A DNA stretch of 57,072 nucleotides from Geothrix sp. (GTDB lineage: Bacteria; Acidobacteriota; Holophagae; Holophagales; Holophagaceae): positions 1-57,072 of the forward strand of contig JAVBYJ010000030.1 of assembly GCA_030824075.1 (NCBI GenBank), given 5' to 3'. The notes under the pieces were generated by a model. It saw only the letters and a program-made list of their open reading frames with translations. It was not told where the DNA came from and ran no database searches. Within the stretch, counting starts at the first letter, position 1, and each line of letters begins with the position of its first letter. This document shows, piece by piece, positions 7,647 to 16,699 of this stretch. Position numbers and translations under genes: made by a program.

Positions 7647-8512
7647 GTCAGCGCGATGCTGAGGGCCCATTGGCGCGAGACACCGGGGGCCAGCAGAAAG
7701 CTCCCTGGCTTCTCGCTGAACTCACGATCCCAATCAGCGGGGCTGGCGTAGCCTTCCCAGGGTTCGATGCAGAGGAAGCCGGGGCCCGGGTTTGGTTTGC
7801 TCCACACCCCGAGGTGCGGGAAGCCCTCCCAGCGCAGCCCCAGGCTCGGACCGCCCTCGGCCTCGAAGCGAAGGCTCCGGCTGCGAGGCTCGAGGAAGAT
7901 CAGGGCGTCCTCGTTGAACAGCGCCTCGCCCAAGGCCAGTTCTCGGTCGTGGATGGGCGTGGGATGCAGGTCCGGAGTCAGCAGGCCCCTGGCGTCCAGG
8001 CGCCGGAGCGGCATGGGTTCATGTGTCTCGAAGACCAGACGGTGCGTGGTCTTCGGGAGCCCTGGGGCCAGAGGCCAGCGGAAGGCAGGGTGCAAGCCGA
8101 GGCTGGCGGGCAGGGGCGCATCACCGGGGTTTCGCAGGTCCAGGACCGTGTGAAGGTTGGACCCGTCCAGCGTGTAGGCCACCGTCAGCCGGAAGGGAAA
8201 GGGATAGGCTGCGCGTGTGGCGGCGTCATCCTTCAGCTCCAGGGTGCAGGTGGTGTCGCTGCGCTCGATCCAGGCGAAGGGCCGGTCCCGGGCGAAGCCA
8301 TGTTTGGGCATGGGGAAGGCCCGTCCCTGGTGCCGCAGGGTGTCGTCTTTCAGACCACCCACCACGGGGAAGAGCAGGGGCGCATGGCGGGGCCAGAGGG
8401 GACCGGCGGCCCACAACAGATCCAGACCGCCAAGCCGGAGGGACTGGAGTTCGGCCCCTGACCGCGCGATCAGGGCCTCGGATCCAGGCTGGTGCAATCG
8501 ATGGATGTCCAT
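7643..8512 (-). CDS. Aldose 1-epimerase family protein (LacX-like)
   Basis: This 289-residue cytoplasmic protein has the galactose-mutarotase fold signatures. His71 lies in PKHGFARD, His141 in LGLHPAFRW, and the catalytic-base candidate Glu250 in CIEPWEG near the C-terminus. The family interconverts alpha and beta anomers of aldoses; LacX-like members often have broad or unknown sugar specificity. The gene is convergent with miaB (4-bp overlap) and stands alone on its strand, so the neighbours do not indicate a pathway. Length and active-site residues are intact. The specific substrate is unknown. Confidence 0.88.
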   Translation of the reverse strand: MDIHRLHQPGSEALIARSGAELQSLRLGGLDLLWAAGPLWPRHAPLLFPVVGGLKDDTLRHQGRAFPMPKHGFARDRPFAWIERSDTTCTLELKDDAATRAAYPFPFRLTVAYTLDGSNLHTVLDLRNPGDAPLPASLGLHPAFRWPLAPGLPKTTHRLVFETHEPMPLRRLDARGLLTPDLHPTPIHDRELALGEALFNEDALIFLEPRSRSLRFEAEGGPSLGLRWEGFPHLGVWSKPNPGPGFLCIEPWEGYASPADWDREFSEKPGSFLLAPGVSRQWALSIALT

Positions 8513-8589
8513 GCGGTCATGATGACCTGCCCGTGGTAGATTGGCCCGCCCCGTCCTTCACGCACGCAGCCTTCCCCTGGGAGCCAGCC

Positions 8590-9132
8590 ATGCACTTCAC
8601 GGCGGACGCCATCGCGACCATCCTCCACGCGCCCCTCGCGAACGTGGAGGCGCATTGGCCCCTGGTTGTGGAGGCCCTCGCGGCCCTGAAGATCCTGGAT
8701 CCCGCCATGGAGGTCGCGGCCATCGCCAGCATCGGCTCGGAGAGCTACGTGTTCTCGCCGGAGCGGGAGCCGGGCAGCGAGGCCTACTTCCGCCGCATGT
8801 ACGAGTTCGACCGCAGCCTTGGCAACCTTGAGCCGGGCGATGGACCCAGATTTTGCGGCCGGGGCTTCATTCCTCTGGTGGGCCGCTCGGAATACGCCCG
8901 GTTCGGGAAGCTGGTGGGGGCAGATCTGGTGGAACAGCCCGACCTCGCCCTGGACCCGGCCGTGGCCGCCCGCATCCTGGCCTACGACTTCATGCTGAAG
9001 GGCGTGCCCAAGGCGGCTGCGGAAGACGATTGGGTCAAGGTCCGGCGGCTGGTGCACGGCGATTTGTCCGGCTGGAAGCGGTACAACGGGATCCTGGTTC
9101 CCCTGCTGAAGCTGTTGCCGGACAAGGCCTGA
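8590..9132 (+). CDS. GH19-like chitinase/endolysin-fold protein
   Basis: The ATG at 8590 starts a 180-residue protein without a signal peptide; a much longer upstream frame is antisense noise over the epimerase gene. The block CGRGFIPLVGRSEYARFG followed by LVEQPDLALDPAVAARILAY matches the conserved segment of GH19 chitinases and phage lysozyme-like endolysins, which cleave beta-1,4 N-acetylglucosamine linkages. The N-terminal half is all-helical, as in those enzymes. It could be a cytoplasmic phage remnant lysin or a peptidoglycan-remodelling enzyme. No phage genes are nearby. It ends 6 bp from the 3' end of the convergent tRNA-Leu. Confidence 0.7.
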   Translation: MHFTADAIATILHAPLANVEAHWPLVVEALAALKILDPAMEVAAIASIGSESYVFSPEREPGSEAYFRRMYEFDRSLGNLEPGDGPRFCGRGFIPLVGRSEYARFGKLVGADLVEQPDLALDPAVAARILAYDFMLKGVPKAAAEDDWVKVRRLVHGDLSGWKRYNGILVPLLKLLPDKA

Positions 9133-9138
9133 AGCATC

Positions 9139-9224
9139 TGGTGCGCCCGGCCGGATTCGAACCGGCACGCCCTTGCGGGCAGCGGATTTTAAGTCCGCGG
9201 CGTCTGCCATTCCGCCACGGGCGC
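9139..9224 (-). tRNA. tRNA-Leu (anticodon TAA)
   Basis: Read on the minus strand, the 86-nt gene has a perfect 7-bp acceptor stem (GCGCCCG/CGGGCGC), a D-arm with GGCAGACG, an anticodon stem-loop CGGACTTAAAATCCG with anticodon TAA, a long variable arm (TGCCCGCAAGGGCG) typical of class II tRNAs, a T-loop GTTCGAATC, and an encoded CCA end. All arms pair, so the call is firm. Confidence 0.97.
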
Positions 9225-9383
9225 GTGGGTCCAGCCTACATGGGCATCTGCACTTGTTCCAGGGGTGCCACAGGAACCCTTGAAACCATGAGTTGTGCCC
9301 ATGTTGTGCCCTTCCTCTCTCATTTATCCCGGATTCACTCGCTCAACCTATCGAGAGATCGTTCAGGGTGATAGGTTCGACCC

Positions 9384-9710
9384 ATGGGCTTTCGTTTTTC
9401 CATGCTGCTGGTGCTCCTTGCTGTGCCCCTGTGCGCAGGGGCCCGGGATCTGAAGGCCTTCTTCCAGGAACGGTGCGCGGTCTGCCACGGTGCCGACGGC
9501 ACCGGCCGGGGACCCACCGGAATCCGGCTCGGGGGCCGCAACCTCACGGATGTTCGCTGGCTGGCGAAACAGGATGCGGCGAACCTTTCGGCCTCGATCC
9601 TGAAGGGGCGGGGGGCCATGCCGGGCTTCCGGCGTCAACTCAGCGAAACCGAGGCGCGCGAGTTGGCGGCTGGGTTCCTGAACAAGGGCGGGAAGGAGAA
9701 GGTCCGGTAG
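9384..9710 (+). CDS. Small exported c-type cytochrome (monohaem)
   Basis: The 108-residue precursor has a signal peptide (residues 1-20, core MLLVLLAVPLCAGA) and one haem-attachment site, CAVCH at residues 31-35. A likely axial Met is Met79 in GRGAMPGF. The fold matches class I cytochrome c (cytochrome_CBB3 type), a periplasmic electron carrier. It sits 9 bp ahead of pcrA on the same strand, probably by chance rather than by functional link. The redox partner is not indicated. Confidence 0.88.
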   Translation: MGFRFSMLLVLLAVPLCAGARDLKAFFQERCAVCHGADGTGRGPTGIRLGGRNLTDVRWLAKQDAANLSASILKGRGAMPGFRRQLSETEARELAAGFLNKGGKEKVR

Positions 9711-9719
9711 CATGGACGA

Positions 9720-12014
9720 ATGTCTGGCCATGCCTTCGAACCGATCGACCATCCCCTCCTCCGCAACCTGAACGCCCCCCAGCGGGAGGCTGTGCAGCAT
9801 GCCCATGGGCCTCTGCTCATCCTGGCGGGAGCCGGGTCCGGCAAGACCACGGTGATCACGCGGCGCATCGCCTGGCTCATCGAGGAAGAGGGTGTCCACC
9901 CTGGTTCCATCCTGGCCATGACCTTTACCAACAAGGCGGCCGAGGAGATGCGGGAGCGGGTCCAGCGCCTGGTCTCCGTGCCCGCCGCGCAGATGTGGGT
10001 CAGCACCTTCCACAGCTTCTGCACCCGGATTCTGCGCCGCGAAGGCGAACGCACCCCCGTGGGCCGCGACTTCGTGATCTTCGATCCCGCGGACCAGAAG
10101 AGCCTCGTCAGGCAGGTCCTGGCGGAGCTGAAACTGCCCGAGAAACAGTTCCATCCCAAGAAAGTCCTCGAACTCATCAGCGACTTCAAGAACCGCTGCC
10201 TGCTGCCGGAGGAGGCCAGGGAAGAGGCCCTGGATCCCTGGACCCGCAGGGTGCTGGAGGTTTACGACCTCTACCAGAAGGGCCTGAAGAACCACCGGGC
10301 CTGCGACTTTGATGACCTGCTGCTCTGGACCGAGCGGCTCTTCCGCGATCCTGTGCTCCAGTCAGCCTACGCGGATCGGTTCCGGTACATCCTGGTGGAC
10401 GAGTACCAGGACACCAATCGCGCCCAGTACCTGCTGGTGCAGCACCTGGCGCGGCGGCACCACAATCTGTGCGTGGTGGGGGATGAAGACCAGTCGATCT
10501 ACGGCTGGCGCGGTGCCGACATCCGCAACATCCTGGACTTCCAGCAGGACTTCCCGGAGGCCGTCCGCATCGAGCTGCTGCAGAACTACCGTTCCACGAA
10601 GAAGATCCTGGACGCTGCCTCCGAGGTGATCGCCAACAACTCCCAGCGCGTCGAGGGCAAGGGCGCGCTGACGACCGATCTGGGAGAGGGTGAATCCATT
10701 GTCTTCAAGCTCGCCGATGAGGGCCGGCTCGAGGCGGAGTGGGTGGTGCAGCGCATCCAGGAGCTGAGATACCTCGACCGCGACACCAAGGTCGCCGTGC
10801 TCTACCGCGCCAACTGGCAGTCCCGGCAGCTGGAAGAGGCCCTGCGCGCCCAGAACATGCCCTATCGTCTGGTGGGCGGCGTGAAGTTCTATGAGCGCCA
10901 GGAAGTGAAGGACCTGATTTCGTACCTGCGGCTCATCTCCAATCCCTTCGATCTGGTGAGCTTCCGCCGCTGCGTGAACGCACCCAGCCGTGGCGTGGGG
11001 CCCACGACGCTTGGGAAGATCGAAGGCTCCATTCCCGACGGCGGTACGCCCCTGGAAGGGCTGGCTCTGCTGCTGAGATCCGGCGAGCTGAAAGGTCGTG
11101 CCCAGCGGGAGCTGGGGAAGTTCCTCGACCTCTTTCATCGTGCCGCGTCCGAGCGCGAGGCCCTGGGCCTCACGGGCCTGGTGAAGTGGGCGCTGCAGGA
11201 AAGCGGCTACCTCCAGAGTCTGGAGGACGAGGCCACCCTGGAGGCCGAGGGCCGCATCCGCAACCTGGAGGAATTCCTCAGTGCGGCCGCCGAATCGGAA
11301 TCCCTGGGCCTGCGCCTGCCGGAATTCCTGGACCGCATCACGCTCGCCTCGGATACGGACCAGCTGGAAGAGGCGGCCCAGCTCAGCCTCATGACCATCC
11401 ACTGCGCCAAAGGATTGGAGTTCCCCTTCGTCTTTGTTGTTGGGATGGAAGAGGACGTCTTCCCCAATCGCAATGCCCGTGAGACCCCGGAGGGTCTGGA
11501 AGAGGAACGCCGCCTTTTCTATGTGGCCATCACCCGCGCCCAGCGGCGCCTCACCCTCAGCGCCGCCCGGCGGCGCCGCATCATGGGCACCGAGATGCTG
11601 TCCATGCCCAGCCGCTTCCTGCGGGAGATCTCCGCCGAACTCCTGACCGCACCCATCCGCTGGGGCACCGAGATCTACCAGGCCGGGGAGGGGATCCGGC
11701 CGGGCAGCTCGTTCACCCGCGGCGCCGGGGGTGCTTCCGTGGCGTCGGAACTGCAGCGCATCCGCAGTTTCTTCGACCGGGTGAAGGCACCGGCGATGGA
11801 GCCGGGATCCCCAGAGCCGCACCCGGTCGAATCATCAGAACCCCAGGACGCCAATGCCTTTCCCGCGGACACCCGCGTGAAGAGTCCGCGCTTCGGCGTG
11901 GGCACCATCCTGGCCGCCTCGGGACGCGGGGAAGGACTGACCTACACCGTGCGGTTTGACCAGGGTGGGGACAAGCGCATCATGGCGCGGTTCGGGGGAT
12001 TGGAGCGGCTGTAG
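9720..12014 (+). CDS. pcrA: ATP-dependent DNA helicase PcrA/UvrD
   Basis: A 764-residue SF1A helicase. Walker A is LAGAGSGKTTVI at ~35-46. Later motifs include MTFTNKAAEEM (Ia), a DEYQDTN Walker B near residue 224, EDQSIYGWRGAD (III), LLQNYRS (IV), IHCAKGLEF (V) and EERRLFYVAITRA (VI). The end (SPRFGVGTILAASGRGEG) matches the PcrA C-terminal Tudor-like module, which contacts RNA polymerase and favours PcrA over Rep. It unwinds DNA 3'-5' in nucleotide excision repair and conflict resolution. Length is typical and no motif is damaged. Confidence 0.95.
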   Translation: MSGHAFEPIDHPLLRNLNAPQREAVQHAHGPLLILAGAGSGKTTVITRRIAWLIEEEGVHPGSILAMTFTNKAAEEMRERVQRLVSVPAAQMWVSTFHSFCTRILRREGERTPVGRDFVIFDPADQKSLVRQVLAELKLPEKQFHPKKVLELISDFKNRCLLPEEAREEALDPWTRRVLEVYDLYQKGLKNHRACDFDDLLLWTERLFRDPVLQSAYADRFRYILVDEYQDTNRAQYLLVQHLARRHHNLCVVGDEDQSIYGWRGADIRNILDFQQDFPEAVRIELLQNYRSTKKILDAASEVIANNSQRVEGKGALTTDLGEGESIVFKLADEGRLEAEWVVQRIQELRYLDRDTKVAVLYRANWQSRQLEEALRAQNMPYRLVGGVKFYERQEVKDLISYLRLISNPFDLVSFRRCVNAPSRGVGPTTLGKIEGSIPDGGTPLEGLALLLRSGELKGRAQRELGKFLDLFHRAASEREALGLTGLVKWALQESGYLQSLEDEATLEAEGRIRNLEEFLSAAAESESLGLRLPEFLDRITLASDTDQLEEAAQLSLMTIHCAKGLEFPFVFVVGMEEDVFPNRNARETPEGLEEERRLFYVAITRAQRRLTLSAARRRRIMGTEMLSMPSRFLREISAELLTAPIRWGTEIYQAGEGIRPGSSFTRGAGGASVASELQRIRSFFDRVKAPAMEPGSPEPHPVESSEPQDANAFPADTRVKSPRFGVGTILAASGRGEGLTYTVRFDQGGDKRIMARFGGLERL

Positions 12015-12129
12015 GGTTCCGCGGTCGCGCGGCGAAGCATTCAGCGGGCACGAAGGTTTCGCTGAGGGCGCGCCGGCAGGAGCGGCAGACCCTCACCTGA
12101 AGGCGGCAGCCGAAAAAGGGCCCTTCACT

Positions 12130-13047
12130 TCACAGCAGGTCCTCCAGGGCCCGTTGAGCGGTCGGGAAGCGGAAACGGAAACCCAAGGCCTCGGCCCGGG
12201 CAGGAACCACGAAGGCGCCCTGGAGCAACAGGGCCTCGGCCATTTCACCCAGTGCCAGCGTGGCGGCGAGGGTGGTCAGGAAGCCCGGTACGGGCAGCAG
12301 GGGCCGCCTGAGCCGCCGCGCGATGAGCCTTGTAAAGACCTCGTTGCTGACGGGTTCCGGTGCGGTGCCGTTGAAGGCCCCGTTCCAGGCGGAATTTCTC
12401 GCCGCTTCGATCAGCATCTCCACCAGATCGTCCCGGTGGATCCAGCTGAGCCCCTGCGTGCCTGAACCAAGCTTGCAGCCCGCGAACCAGCGTACGGGTA
12501 GGGCCATCTTCGGCAGCGCACCGCCTTCCCGGGCCAGCACCACGCCAATGCGCACGAGGGCCACCCGCACGCCGAGACCCGCAACGGTCATCGCCTCCGC
12601 TTCCCAGGCCCGGCACACTTCGGCGAGAAAGCCTGCTCCCGGTGGGGCGCCTTCATCCACCGGCGCCTCGTCCTTGGGCCTGTAGTAGCCGATGGCGGAA
12701 GCGTTCACCAGGGCCGCCGGGGGATGGGCGCAAGCCCGCATGGCCGCCACCAGGCTTGAGGTGGTCCTGATCCGGCTATCCCGGATGAGGGCCTTGCGGG
12801 CGAGGGTCCATCGGTGGTCGGCAATGCCCTCACCCGCCAGATTGATGACCGCATCCGCGCCTTCCAGGAGGCTGGGGAGCTGCTCCCAGCCATGCGCCGT
12901 GGCGCCGGCGGGAAGACGCAGGCTTCCCGGATTCCGGGAGAGCACAGTCACCTGGACGCCCCGTTCCGCAAGGACGCGCACCAGAGGGCGGCCCACCAGC
13001 CCCGTGCCGCCCGCCACCACCACCCGCTTGAAGTCTGAATCGCCCAA
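12130..13047 (-). CDS. TIGR01777-family epimerase (YfcH/SulA-like)
   Basis: This 305-residue Rossmann protein has the NAD(P)-binding GGTGLVGR motif near the N-terminus, an INLAGEGI motif, RKALIRDSR and SAIGYY. These are signatures of the TIGR01777 branch of extended SDRs. The last ~45 residues match the accompanying DUF1731 domain (LLPVPGFLTTLAATLALGEM). The frame begins at TTG 13047; a GTG eight or nine codons in would give the more usual short N-terminus, so the start is uncertain. The substrate of this family is not established. It lies between pcrA (convergent) and the sigma-54 regulator on the same strand, with no obvious link to either. Confidence 0.88.
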   Translation of the reverse strand: MGDSDFKRVVVAGGTGLVGRPLVRVLAERGVQVTVLSRNPGSLRLPAGATAHGWEQLPSLLEGADAVINLAGEGIADHRWTLARKALIRDSRIRTTSSLVAAMRACAHPPAALVNASAIGYYRPKDEAPVDEGAPPGAGFLAEVCRAWEAEAMTVAGLGVRVALVRIGVVLAREGGALPKMALPVRWFAGCKLGSGTQGLSWIHRDDLVEMLIEAARNSAWNGAFNGTAPEPVSNEVFTRLIARRLRRPLLPVPGFLTTLAATLALGEMAEALLLQGAFVVPARAEALGFRFRFPTAQRALEDLL

Positions 13048-13105
13048 AGGGATCCCCAGTCAAACCTGATTATCCACCTGTATGGGTTTCGGCTGGCGGG
13101 GCCGC

Positions 13106-14464
13106 TCAGCTTCGGGGGATGCCGAATTTTTTGATCCGGTCGTAGAGGGTCGACCGATCGACCCCGAGAATGCCTGCTGCTTCCTTGATGTTGCCGTGGG
13201 TGCGTCGCATCGTTGCGGCGATGACCTGATTCTGGACATCATCCAGAGTCAAATGGCTTGGGGCGTCCCACGCTCCCTTGGGTTGTCCAGCCTCCAGGAA
13301 GGCGAAATCGAGCTCGGTGAGCAGGCGTCCTTTCGCCGTCACGATGGCCCGCTCGATGGCGTTTTCGAGCTCACGTACGTTCCCAGGCCACGGGTGGTCC
13401 ATCAGTACTTTGAGGGCGCCGGCTGAGATCTCCGATACCTCCTTCTTGAGCTCCCGGGCGATGCGGTCCATGAAATGCTGGGCCAGCAGGGGAACGTCCT
13501 CTCTTCTGTCCCGGAGGGGTGGGATCTGGATCGTAATGACGTTCAGCCGGTAGAACAGGTCCTCCCGGAATCGGCCTTCGCGCACGGCCTGGAGGAGATC
13601 GCGGTTGGATGCGGCAATCACATGGGCATCCACGGCAATTTCGATTGTTCCGCCAACCCGGTAGAACTTGCGCTCCTGCAGCACCCGGAGGAGGTCTACC
13701 TGGAGTTTGGGCGAGATGTCTCCGATCTCATCCAGGAAAATCGTCCCGCTGTCGGCCAGTTCGAATTTCCCCTTTTTCCTGGCCTTGGCGCCCGTGAAGG
13801 AGCCTTCCTCATGGCCAAACAGTTCCGATTCCAGCAACGTTTCCACGAGGGCCGCACAGGAGACACAGACAAACGGCTTGGAAGCCCTGGTGCCCGAATA
13901 ATGGATGGCCCGGGCGATCAATTCCTTGCCGGTGCCGCTCTCCCCCTGGATCAGGACATTGCTCTTCAGGCTCGCAACTTCCTTGATGAGGTGGAAGATT
14001 TCGAGCATCTTCGGGCTCTTGCTGATGATGTCTTGGAATACGTACTGACGGGTCAGCTTTTTGCGGAGGAGCACGTTCTCACGCTGCAGGTCTTTGAGCT
14101 TGATGATCCGGTTGACCAGAAGCGTGATTTCTTCCGGGTTGCAGGGCTTGACGATGTATTCCTGGGCCCCTTCTTTTATGGCGGTGATCGCGGTATCCAC
14201 CGTCGCGTAGGCGGTGAAAATGATGACGGATGCATCGGGGTGGATCTTCCTGATTTCGAGCATGGTCTCAATGCCGCCGAGCCCTCCGGGCATCTTCAGG
14301 TCCACAAAATAGATGGCAAAGTCCTGTTCCCTGGCCTTGTCGATCGCCTCGCGTCCGCAGGCGGCCGTGGCGACGGGGTACCCGTCCTCGCGAAGCCACG
14401 CGGCCAGCGACTCGCGCATCACTTCCTCATCGTCGACGACCAGGATGTGCCAGTGCGACTTCAT
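13106..14464 (-). CDS. Sigma-54-dependent response regulator (NtrC family)
   Basis: I chose the ATG at 14464 (GAGGG site); an in-frame start 14 codons upstream lacks one. The 452-residue protein has a receiver with Asp55 (FVDLKMPG) and Lys106, an AAA+ domain with Walker A GESGTGKE (~174-181), the sigma-54 contact loop written GSFTGA (221-226) instead of the usual GAFTGA, a Walker B IFLDEIGD, and a Fis-type helix-turn-helix at the C-terminus (NIKEAAGILGVDRSTLYDRI). Such proteins open sigma-54 promoters when phosphorylated. The haem-binding kinase upstream in the same orientation is the obvious partner. A sigma-54-type promoter with two upstream dyads lies beyond it at ~16.5-16.65 kb. Confidence 0.94.
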   Translation of the reverse strand: MKSHWHILVVDDEEVMRESLAAWLREDGYPVATAACGREAIDKAREQDFAIYFVDLKMPGGLGGIETMLEIRKIHPDASVIIFTAYATVDTAITAIKEGAQEYIVKPCNPEEITLLVNRIIKLKDLQRENVLLRKKLTRQYVFQDIISKSPKMLEIFHLIKEVASLKSNVLIQGESGTGKELIARAIHYSGTRASKPFVCVSCAALVETLLESELFGHEEGSFTGAKARKKGKFELADSGTIFLDEIGDISPKLQVDLLRVLQERKFYRVGGTIEIAVDAHVIAASNRDLLQAVREGRFREDLFYRLNVITIQIPPLRDRREDVPLLAQHFMDRIARELKKEVSEISAGALKVLMDHPWPGNVRELENAIERAIVTAKGRLLTELDFAFLEAGQPKGAWDAPSHLTLDDVQNQVIAATMRRTHGNIKEAAGILGVDRSTLYDRIKKFGIPRS

Positions 14465-14609
14465 GGCCTTTCCCTCTGGATGGATTCGTGAACCGTCGGT
14501 GGGCATGGCGCGCAGGGTGCGCCCCGTTTCCCCTCGATCAGGATGATCCTGTCTGTCTGCCCCATGGCGTGAATTCCTTCCCTTGCCATCTCTTCAGCGC
14601 TCCCGTGGG

Positions 14610-16217
14610 TCATCGGCCATCGGCCTCAGGCTCAAGCGGGATTCGGACCGTGAAGCAGGTTCCCTCGCCCGGCGTGCTTTCGACTTCGATGTCCCCGTGA
14701 TGGGCCTCTATGATCCCGTACACCACGGCGAGCCCGAGGCCGACCCCTTTGCCTTCCTGTTTCGTGGTGAAGAACGGGTCGAAAATCTTCGACAGGTTCT
14801 CGCGCTGGATCCCTTCGCCGTTATCGCTGACCCGGAGAATGATTTCATTCTTCAGGCGATCGAACCGCGTGGAAATGAGCACCCAGGCTTCTGGCCGATT
14901 CTGGGCTGCTTCACCGGCATTGATGATGAGATTGAACAGCACCTGCTGCATCTGGGACGGGTCGCACTTGACAGGCGGGAGACCCGCCTCAAGATCCAGC
15001 TTCAATGCCACATTCAGCAGTTTCACTTTGTGCCCTAGAACCGTGACGGTCCGATCAATGAGCACATGCAGATCGGAGGCCACCCGCTGCGGGGTCGAAC
15101 GGCGGGAAAAGGAAAGGAGGTCCTGGACGATCCGGCCCACGCGGGTGGTTTCGTTGACAATCTGGGTGAGGTACCGTTTGACTTCGTCAAGCCGTTCCGG
15201 GGGCACACCCTCACTGGTGATGATCCTCTGCAGGAGCATGGCCAGGTTGAGCACACCGGAGACGGGATTGTTGATCTCATGGGCGACGCTCGCCGACAGC
15301 TGGCCGAGGGATGCCAGCCGGTGACTCTTGAGAAGCTTCTGGTGGGCCACCTTTAACTGCTCTGTACGCTCCTCGACCTTGCTCTCCAGGGACTGCGTGA
15401 ACCGGTTGAGTTCCTCCATGGCGCCCTGGAGACGGATGCGCATGCTCTCGAACGCTGAGGCGAGCTCCTCCAGCTCTTCGCACGAGTTCACCACGACGGG
15501 CTGGTCGAGTTGCATCGCGCTGACCGCTTTGGCCCCGGCAATCAGCTCTCGGATCGGTGCGTCGACGAAGCGCCGGACGAAGAAGACCACCACCACGCTG
15601 ACAAACACGGTCAGCAGGAGGGTGATGACCACGACCCGCAGCCGGATGCCGTACATGAGCTCGTCCACGGGATTCAAGCCGTACACCACTTCGATCACGC
15701 CAAGGACCTTGACGTTTTCCGGGTGGGCATGGCAGGCCGCTGTGCTGCACGATGGCTCGTTGTACACCGGCGTCACCATCGCGAGATTCCGTTTCCCCGA
15801 GCCCACATCAAACATGCGGGCGCGGGAATTCATTTCGACTTTGACCAGGGGTACCCCAGCACTGTGGCACACCGAACATGTCGGACTGGCCTTTCCAACC
15901 ATCCCGTTATCGCCCGGGACGCTGGAAAACATCGTCTTCCCTTCCTTGTTGAATATCCTGACGGCGCTGATTCCCTGTTTATGCGCAATCATCTCCATGA
16001 TCTGGTAGGCGTCGTTGCGCCTGTCAGCGAGCATGGCGTGCCATGTCGCGCTTGCGATGCTCCCCGAGAGCTGATCGGCCCCGACCTTGATCGAGTGCAG
16101 CATCTGGCTTTCCTGCGTCGACGCCTGGAAGTAGCCAGTCACCATGCCGTTGACGACGAGGATGCCGGTCAGGGCGAGGATCAGTTTCAGGGAGAGTTTA
16201 TGGATCCGAATGGGCAC
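14610..16217 (-). CDS. Sensor histidine kinase with periplasmic haem-c sensor domain
   Basis: A 535-residue membrane kinase: transmembrane segment ~10-30, periplasmic sensor ~31-190, transmembrane ~192-214, HAMP, coiled coil, HisKA with His313 ([11 protein letters not shown]) and an ATPase domain with DNGEGI and GVGLGLAVV boxes. The sensor has a classical haem site CSVCH at 114-118 and a second, odd-spaced CSTAACH (C-x4-C-H) at 157-163. This suggests one or two covalently bound haems reading redox state, oxygen or NO. It is followed 145 bp later by the sigma-54 regulator and separated by 482 bp from the divergent small membrane protein gene. Haem binding is inferred from motifs; the ligand is unknown. 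Confidence 0.9.
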   Translation of the reverse strand: MPIRIHKLSLKLILALTGILVVNGMVTGYFQASTQESQMLHSIKVGADQLSGSIASATWHAMLADRRNDAYQIMEMIAHKQGISAVRIFNKEGKTMFSSVPGDNGMVGKASPTCSVCHSAGVPLVKVEMNSRARMFDVGSGKRNLAMVTPVYNEPSCSTAACHAHPENVKVLGVIEVVYGLNPVDELMYGIRLRVVVITLLLTVFVSVVVVFFVRRFVDAPIRELIAGAKAVSAMQLDQPVVVNSCEELEELASAFESMRIRLQGAMEELNRFTQSLESKVEERTEQLKVAHQKLLKSHRLASLGQLSASVAHEINNPVSGVLNLAMLLQRIITSEGVPPERLDEVKRYLTQIVNETTRVGRIVQDLLSFSRRSTPQRVASDLHVLIDRTVTVLGHKVKLLNVALKLDLEAGLPPVKCDPSQMQQVLFNLIINAGEAAQNRPEAWVLISTRFDRLKNEIILRVSDNGEGIQRENLSKIFDPFFTTKQEGKGVGLGLAVVYGIIEAHHGDIEVESTPGEGTCFTVRIPLEPEADGR

Positions 16218-16503
16218 CGGCGGTGATCTCCTGATCGCGATGGGTGCGTTTGCTCAAACAAGACCAGCGACGCCGCTGATATTGGAATTCTTTTTCACGA
16301 ATATACACATATAACTTTAATAAAATTAGTATTTTAGAACAACATCAACCAAAATTACCACATTCATGTTTATTTATTGCGCTCCATTGTTTGTTTTTTT
16401 AAACACTTGCTGGTCCCTTAGCAGGAAGTTTGTTGGGTGGGTCGAAGCCTTCGGGTCAGCCTGCGTGTGGCCCTTCCACGCGGTCTTCCTCTGCACAGGC
16501 ACC

Positions 16504-16522
16504 TGTGGGGGAATGCCCTACA
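16504..16522 (+). promoter_or_regulatory. Candidate activator dyad 1 (UAS)
   Basis: TGTGGGGGAATGCCCTACA is an interrupted palindrome (TGTrGGG-N5-CCCyACA). It lies about 112 bp upstream of the -24 element, the usual range for an NtrC-type activator site. Confidence 0.5.
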
Positions 16523-16526
16523 CGTC

Positions 16527-16545
16527 ATGCCGGGATTCCCTACAT
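16527..16545 (+). promoter_or_regulatory. Candidate activator dyad 2 (UAS)
   Basis: ATGCCGGGATTCCCTACAT is a second 19-bp dyad sharing the right half CCCTACA and GGG left core with dyad 1. The site starts are 23 bp apart (about two helical turns), so dimers would bind on the same face. Confidence 0.5.
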
Positions 16546-16634
16546 AAGGTGCGGTCTCGGTTCAGCAGGCCAGAACAGCAATGGCAGTCATAAAATATTG
16601 ATATAAATTATGTTATATACGATTTTCATTCAAA

Positions 16635-16648
16635 GGCCCGGTCCTTGC
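16635..16648 (+). promoter_or_regulatory. Sigma-54-type -24/-12 promoter
   Basis: GGCCCGGTCCTTGC places GG and GC exactly ten bases apart and matches GGCACG-N4-TTGC at all but one defined position. Transcription would start near 16660, about 40 bp before the ATG at 16700. With the sigma-54 regulator gene next door and two dyads upstream, this looks functional. Confidence 0.6.
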
Positions 16649-16699
16649 TTAAGTCGGGGCGAATCGGCGCTTCCAACGTGCGATTCTTCGGGAGGGGTC

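Larger units (their letters stand above)
16218..16699. other. Long regulatory intergenic region between the haem kinase and the 44-residue protein gene
   Basis: The part next to the kinase (about 16280-16400) is strongly AT-rich against a GC-rich background, fitting a promoter region for the minus-strand kinase gene. The other half carries two 19-bp dyads and a sigma-54-like promoter, listed separately. I see no protein gene here. Confidence 0.6.

Noticed and set aside
6129..7670. 513-codon minus-strand frame opposite miaB
   Set aside because: Shadow of miaB; no domain or ribosome site.
8023..8589. Extended N-terminus for the GH19-like gene
   Set aside because: The upstream frame is antisense to the epimerase gene and composition-biased; the family similarity begins only after the ATG at 8590.
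10362..11822. 486-codon minus-strand frame opposite pcrA
   Set aside because: No recognisable motif or start signal; pcrA on the other strand has all helicase motifs.
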